From assembly GCA_944391625.1 (NCBI GenBank), contig CALXUG010000016.1, forward strand, positions 1 through 52,018: a stretch of 52,018 bases of DNA, read 5' to 3'. The translations under genes and the position numbers were made by a program. Numbering within the stretch: the first letter of the stretch is position 1; each line of letters begins with the position of its first letter. The stretch is from an uncultured Clostridia bacterium (GTDB lineage Bacteria; Bacillota; Peptococcia; Peptococcales; Peptococcaceae). The notes beneath the pieces are model-generated. The model ran no database searches. It was not told where the DNA came from and worked only from the letters and a program-made list of their open reading frames with translations. Shown here piece after piece: positions 49,153-52,018 of this stretch.

Positions 49153-50376
49153 TTAAATCATCCAAATAGGGACGATATAGTTATCTGCATTGATGGCGGA
49201 CAGCTCTGGACGCATACAAAGTATAGCCCCTTTTCCCCTTGGCACAGAACCTTTGTCCAGCACGGTAAATGCGCCAATTAATTCACTGCCGGGGTTAATG
49301 GAACGTTTTATTTCCAATGGATGAAGCTGGCCGTCGCTTTCCATTATCAAATCAATCTCATGGTTATCTTTGTCTCGGTAATACCACAGCAAACAATCCT
49401 GTGCAGCATTTTGGTAACTTTTCATCAGCTCCGAAACAACGTAATTTTCTAAAATGGAACCATTTATCGCACCGTTTTGTAATATTTCCGGAGAGGTATA
49501 TTTGGTCAAATAAGCTACCAGGCCGGTATCAAAAAAATAAAGTTTTGGTGTTTTAATGGTACGTTTTAGCAGGTTGTTGGAGTATGGTCTGAGATAAAAA
49601 ATAATATCCGATTTTTCTAATACTTGCAGCCAACGCTTAGCCGTGTCATCTGAAATGCCGACATCCTGTGCGATTGTATGGACGTTTAGCATTTGCCCTG
49701 CACGACAGGCAGCTGCGCGGATAAAGTCCTGAAATTGCAATTTATCTGTTAATGCCACTGATTCGCTGACATCGCGTTCAATATATGTTTGCAGGTAGCT
49801 GGAATAAAATACATTTCGATCTGTAAATTTTCCGCTGATGAGCCCTGGCATGGAACCGTTCCAAATACGTATATAAAGTTCTTCCATATTAGCAGGTGTT
49901 CTCGTAAGTTTTCGCGCCTTTAATGAGGCAAGTTCAATTGTAAATGGAACATTTTCACCGGAACCATAAATTTCATGCTGCGATAAGCTTGACATATGAA
50001 GTATGGCAACACGTCCTGCCAGCGATTCTTGAGCTAGTTCCATCATTTTAAATGCCTGAGAGCCGGTTAGCCAAAAAGAGCCCGGTGCAGCGCCGTTGTC
50101 GATTGCTATTTTTATGTAAGAAAATAATTCCGGCGCATACTGTACTTCATCAATTAAAATGGGCAGTTCGTGTAATTCCAGAAAGAGTGCGGGGTCATTT
50201 TGGGCAAGTCGGCGTTCTTCCAAATCATCCAGGGTGACATAATTGCGGTTATCTGTCATCAGGTTGCGCAAAAGGGTAGTTTTACCAACCTGACGGGGTC
50301 CGGTAACTAGCACACATGCATATTCATTAGACAGTGATACGATTTTATTTTCCAAATCACGTTTGATGTAGTTCAT
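49153..50376 (-). CDS. AAA_14 / DUF4143 ATPase
   Basis: A 407-residue protein. The N-terminal AAA domain has Walker A TGPRQVGKTT (about 25-34), Walker B PILIDEVQYAPE (about 72-83) and sensor WLTGSQ. A winged-helix stretch (NVHTIAQDVGISDDTAKRWL) and the DUF4143 C-terminal domain with PLEIKRS follow; the latter resembles nuclease folds. Family members are very common in anaerobes, and their role is unknown. AAGGAGGATC before ATG 50376. The twin palindromes lie 16 bp upstream. Confidence 0.93.
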   Translation of the reverse strand: MNYIKRDLENKIVSLSNEYACVLVTGPRQVGKTTLLRNLMTDNRNYVTLDDLEERRLAQNDPALFLELHELPILIDEVQYAPELFSYIKIAIDNGAAPGSFWLTGSQAFKMMELAQESLAGRVAILHMSSLSQHEIYGSGENVPFTIELASLKARKLTRTPANMEELYIRIWNGSMPGLISGKFTDRNVFYSSYLQTYIERDVSESVALTDKLQFQDFIRAAACRAGQMLNVHTIAQDVGISDDTAKRWLQVLEKSDIIFYLRPYSNNLLKRTIKTPKLYFFDTGLVAYLTKYTSPEILQNGAINGSILENYVVSELMKSYQNAAQDCLLWYYRDKDNHEIDLIMESDGQLHPLEIKRSINPGSELIGAFTVLDKGSVPRGKGAILCMRPELSAINADNYIVPIWMI

Positions 50377-50391
50377 AACAGATCCTCCTTA

Positions 50392-50472
50392 GGCTAAAAT
50401 ACGATGTAATCTTATTTTAGCCTAAACTGTAAAAAAATCAAGGCTAAAATACGATGCAATCTTATTTTGGCC
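50392..50472. promoter_or_regulatory. two 31-bp palindromic repeats before the AAA_14 gene
   Basis: GGCTAAAATA ... TATTTTAGCC at 50392-50422 and the near-identical GGCTAAAATA ... TATTTTGGCC at 50442-50472, in direct orientation, 50 bp apart centre to centre. Centre CGATGTAAT / CGATGCAAT. They are likely operator sites or RNA hairpins that control the ATPase gene. Confidence 0.75.
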
Positions 50473-50486
50473 GATATAGCACCGGA

Positions 50487-51038
50487 TTATTCTGCATTAT
50501 GTTTTTTGCAATATTCTCCTTCAACAAAGATAAAGTACATGAATGGAAGATACATGTAGTCCTCCAAAGAATCTACCAGAAATAATATCAAGCCTGTATC
50601 AATGTCTGTTGGGTTTACTCTGATGAAGACATAATACCAGGTGCAAAGTATGACACAAACAGATACTGCAAGCCAGAGTGTATGCCGCAGCGGTTGGGAC
50701 AGTTTGATTTTTTTATAATCTATCAATATAGAAAAGACGGAAAAAACTCCCATACATAAAAAACCAAGAAACAGACTTCCGTTCTGCTGTAAAATGAAGG
50801 CTGCATCAATAGGGATATTTTTAGCAGAAAAAGAGAAAATCAGGTCGTAGATGTGAAACAGGCTTGCGTATGTCATGGAACAAATGAAGAATATGGTTCC
50901 GCCTATATGGCACAACCGCTTTTTGGGCGAGGAAGATTTTACAAAAAAAGCAACGATATAAGCAACAATGAAAGCGATGATGAGTAGAATATAAGAAATA
51001 TTCACCAAATGATAGTTTGGATTGTCTGGCAGATACAT
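50487..51038 (-). CDS. membrane protein of unknown function
   Basis: A 183-residue protein with about five hydrophobic segments (around 14-33, 44-65, 85-106, 118-138, 148-170). I see no conserved motif I can name. CAAGGAGGGATTC precedes the ATG. It is upstream of the AAA_14 gene on the same strand; the twin palindromes separate them. Confidence 0.75.
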   Translation of the reverse strand: MYLPDNPNYHLVNISYILLIIAFIVAYIVAFFVKSSSPKKRLCHIGGTIFFICSMTYASLFHIYDLIFSFSAKNIPIDAAFILQQNGSLFLGFLCMGVFSVFSILIDYKKIKLSQPLRHTLWLAVSVCVILCTWYYVFIRVNPTDIDTGLILFLVDSLEDYMYLPFMYFIFVEGEYCKKHNAE

Positions 51039-51158
51039 GCGAATCCCTCCTTGTGTAAATATAGAATGAATGATATAGCTATCATATCATGGGAGCGTAT
51101 GATTCTGCAATTGCTATTTTGAGTGATAGGTTCAAGGGGTAAAGGGAGTTTTGAATAC

Positions 51159-51193
51159 AAAAAAGCCACTGACATCTGGGCCAGTGGCTTTTG
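51159..51193 (-). terminator. terminator of the tRNA-Ser (TGA) gene
   Basis: AAAAGCCACTG (51161-51171) pairs with CAGTGGCTTTT (51182-51192); a T run follows on the minus strand. Confidence 0.85.
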
Positions 51194-51199
51194 CTGATA

Positions 51200-51287
51200 C
51201 GGAGAGGGTGGGATTCGAACCCACGGAACCCGGCAAGAGTTCAACGGTTTTCAAGACCGCCTCCTTAAACCGCTCGGACACCCCTCC
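51200..51287 (-). tRNA. tRNA-Ser (anticodon TGA)
   Basis: An 88-nt type II tRNA with acceptor GGAGGGG/CCTCTCC (one G-T pair), anticodon loop CTTGAAA (TGA), long variable arm and GTTCGAAT T-loop. No encoded CCA. It is the third tRNA-Ser in this window. Confidence 0.95.
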
Positions 51288-51505
51288 ATTACGAACGAAT
51301 TTAATTTTAACAGTAAATAGAATGCTTGTCAAGGATGAAGAAGCTTGATTTCGCCGAATAGAATCAATTCATATGATAAATTTATTTGCATGAAAAAAGA
51401 TTTATCAGGATTTTTTTTGAAAATACTGTACTTTTAGTGGAAATTTGATATGATATACTTATTATATATAAAAAGAAGAGTTTGCACTTTAATGGGGGGA
51501 ATAGC

Positions 51506-51952
51506 ATGGAAAGTCAATTACAAATCAACATGTTGGGTGGATTTTCTCTGCAATACAATGGAAAAGTGATTGATTATCAAAAAAGCCGATCCCATAAGCT
51601 TTGGTTAATTTTAGAATATTTGATAACTTTTCGCGACAAGGAAATTACGCAAAGTGAACTGATAGAATTGTTGTGGGGCGATGATTTTACGGAAAATCCA
51701 GCTAATACGTTAAAGACTTTGCTGCATCGTTTGCGCAATATGCTGGATGAGTTGAAGTTTGCGCCCAGTAAGGAAATGATTATTTACAACAGAGGCGTTT
51801 ATGCGTGGAATAATAAATTGAATTTTGTTGTGGATACCGATCAGTTTACGTCTTTGTGCATATTGGGTGATGAGGAAGAAGATGTAAATCGAAAGATTGC
51901 TTATTATCTGGATGCGTTGGAATATTATAAAGGTGATTTTCTGGTTCTATAA
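51506..51952 (+). CDS. short BTAD/SARP-like transcriptional regulator
   Basis: A 148-residue protein. Residues 5-100 form the OmpR-like winged helix of the SARP/BTAD family (QLQINMLGGFSLQYNGKVID ... NTLKTLLHRLRNMLDEL). Only the first helices of a BTAD domain follow (EDVNRKIAYYLDALEYYKGD), where family members normally continue for 100 or more residues. The stop codon is joined to a terminator stem. It is either a natural short form or truncated. GGGGGGAATAGC before the ATG at 51506; an extended -10 (TGATATACT, 51452-51460) lies upstream. Confidence 0.8.
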   Translation: MESQLQINMLGGFSLQYNGKVIDYQKSRSHKLWLILEYLITFRDKEITQSELIELLWGDDFTENPANTLKTLLHRLRNMLDELKFAPSKEMIIYNRGVYAWNNKLNFVVDTDQFTSLCILGDEEEDVNRKIAYYLDALEYYKGDFLVL

Positions 51953-51992
51953 TAAATGTTGGGGTAGCGATTTCCCGACATTTATTATTTTA
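51951..51992 (+). terminator. terminator joined to the BTAD-like gene's stop codon
   Basis: AATAAATGT (51951-51959) pairs with ACATTTATT (51978-51986), with an inner GGG/CCC, followed by ATTTT. It begins inside the TAA stop. Confidence 0.8.
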
Positions 51993-52018
51993 GAAAAAAT
52001 AATAAAAAAAGAGAGCAA

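Overview
The window reads as chromosomal DNA from an anaerobic, spore-forming member of the Firmicutes, most likely class Clostridia. The evidence is a SCIFF ranthipeptide gene at the left edge, a complete cotJA-cotJB-cotJC spore-coat operon, DUF951, an iron-sulfur flavoprotein, strong AGGAGG-type ribosome sites, frequent TTG starts and moderate GC. I cannot name the species from sequence alone.

Left part (1-13.7 kb): mostly housekeeping genes. scfA (-) diverges from an nfo / DNA-alkylation-repair / cvpA / radical-SAM / HEAT / mscS / DUF951 / tadA / tRNA-Ser run (+). A 194-bp MITE-like insertion with 20-bp inverted repeats and a 9-bp target duplication lies between scfA and nfo. Next come a zinc alcohol dehydrogenase, threonine ammonia-lyase (-), a secreted copper-amine-oxidase-N domain protein, a YaiI/YqxD protein and an aldehyde dehydrogenase. 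A cluster of six DnaA boxes follows the last of these.

Middle part (13.2-34.9 kb): an orphan prepilin, a GntR/ABC-transporter operon with a palindromic operator, pyridoxal kinase behind a possible attenuator leader, two polysaccharide deacetylases, and an intergenic region with two perfect parS sites inside a 66-bp direct repeat. Then a SulP transporter with an Fe-S flavoprotein, a 5'-nucleotidase carrying an internal LysM domain, an M20 amidohydrolase, an MNT/HEPN toxin-antitoxin pair, cotJABC, a DMT transporter, a nitroreductase, an AAC(6')-type acetyltransferase, a flavodoxin and an XRE regulator.

Accessory island (about 35.1-43.8 kb): the most unusual part. It starts with a decayed helix-turn-helix gene. 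Next is a tandem array of Fst-like type I toxin-antitoxin units: three 27-30-residue hydrophobic toxins on the minus strand and four small antisense RNAs on the plus strand, each RNA with its own promoter and a shared bidirectional terminator. Each of the first three RNAs matches the start region of its own toxin; the fourth has lost its toxin. Beside the array is a plasmid- or phage-like module: GCTAAC repeats, a DUF927 ATPase, and a divergent XRE regulator with palindromic operators between the two promoters. Directly after it, a 3.5-kb cassette (ECF sigma factor, DUF4367 membrane protein, two secreted proteins including a permuted NlpC/P60 hydrolase, and a small membrane protein) is flanked by 26-bp direct repeats that split the terminator region behind the XRE gene.

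Right part (43.5-52 kb): trmB, an NADP-type glutamate dehydrogenase gene, an ABC-F protein, tRNA-Arg and two tRNA-Ser genes, an AAA_14/DUF4143 ATPase behind twin palindromes, a membrane protein and a short BTAD-type regulator. All functional statements come from reading motifs and general family knowledge; no database search was run.
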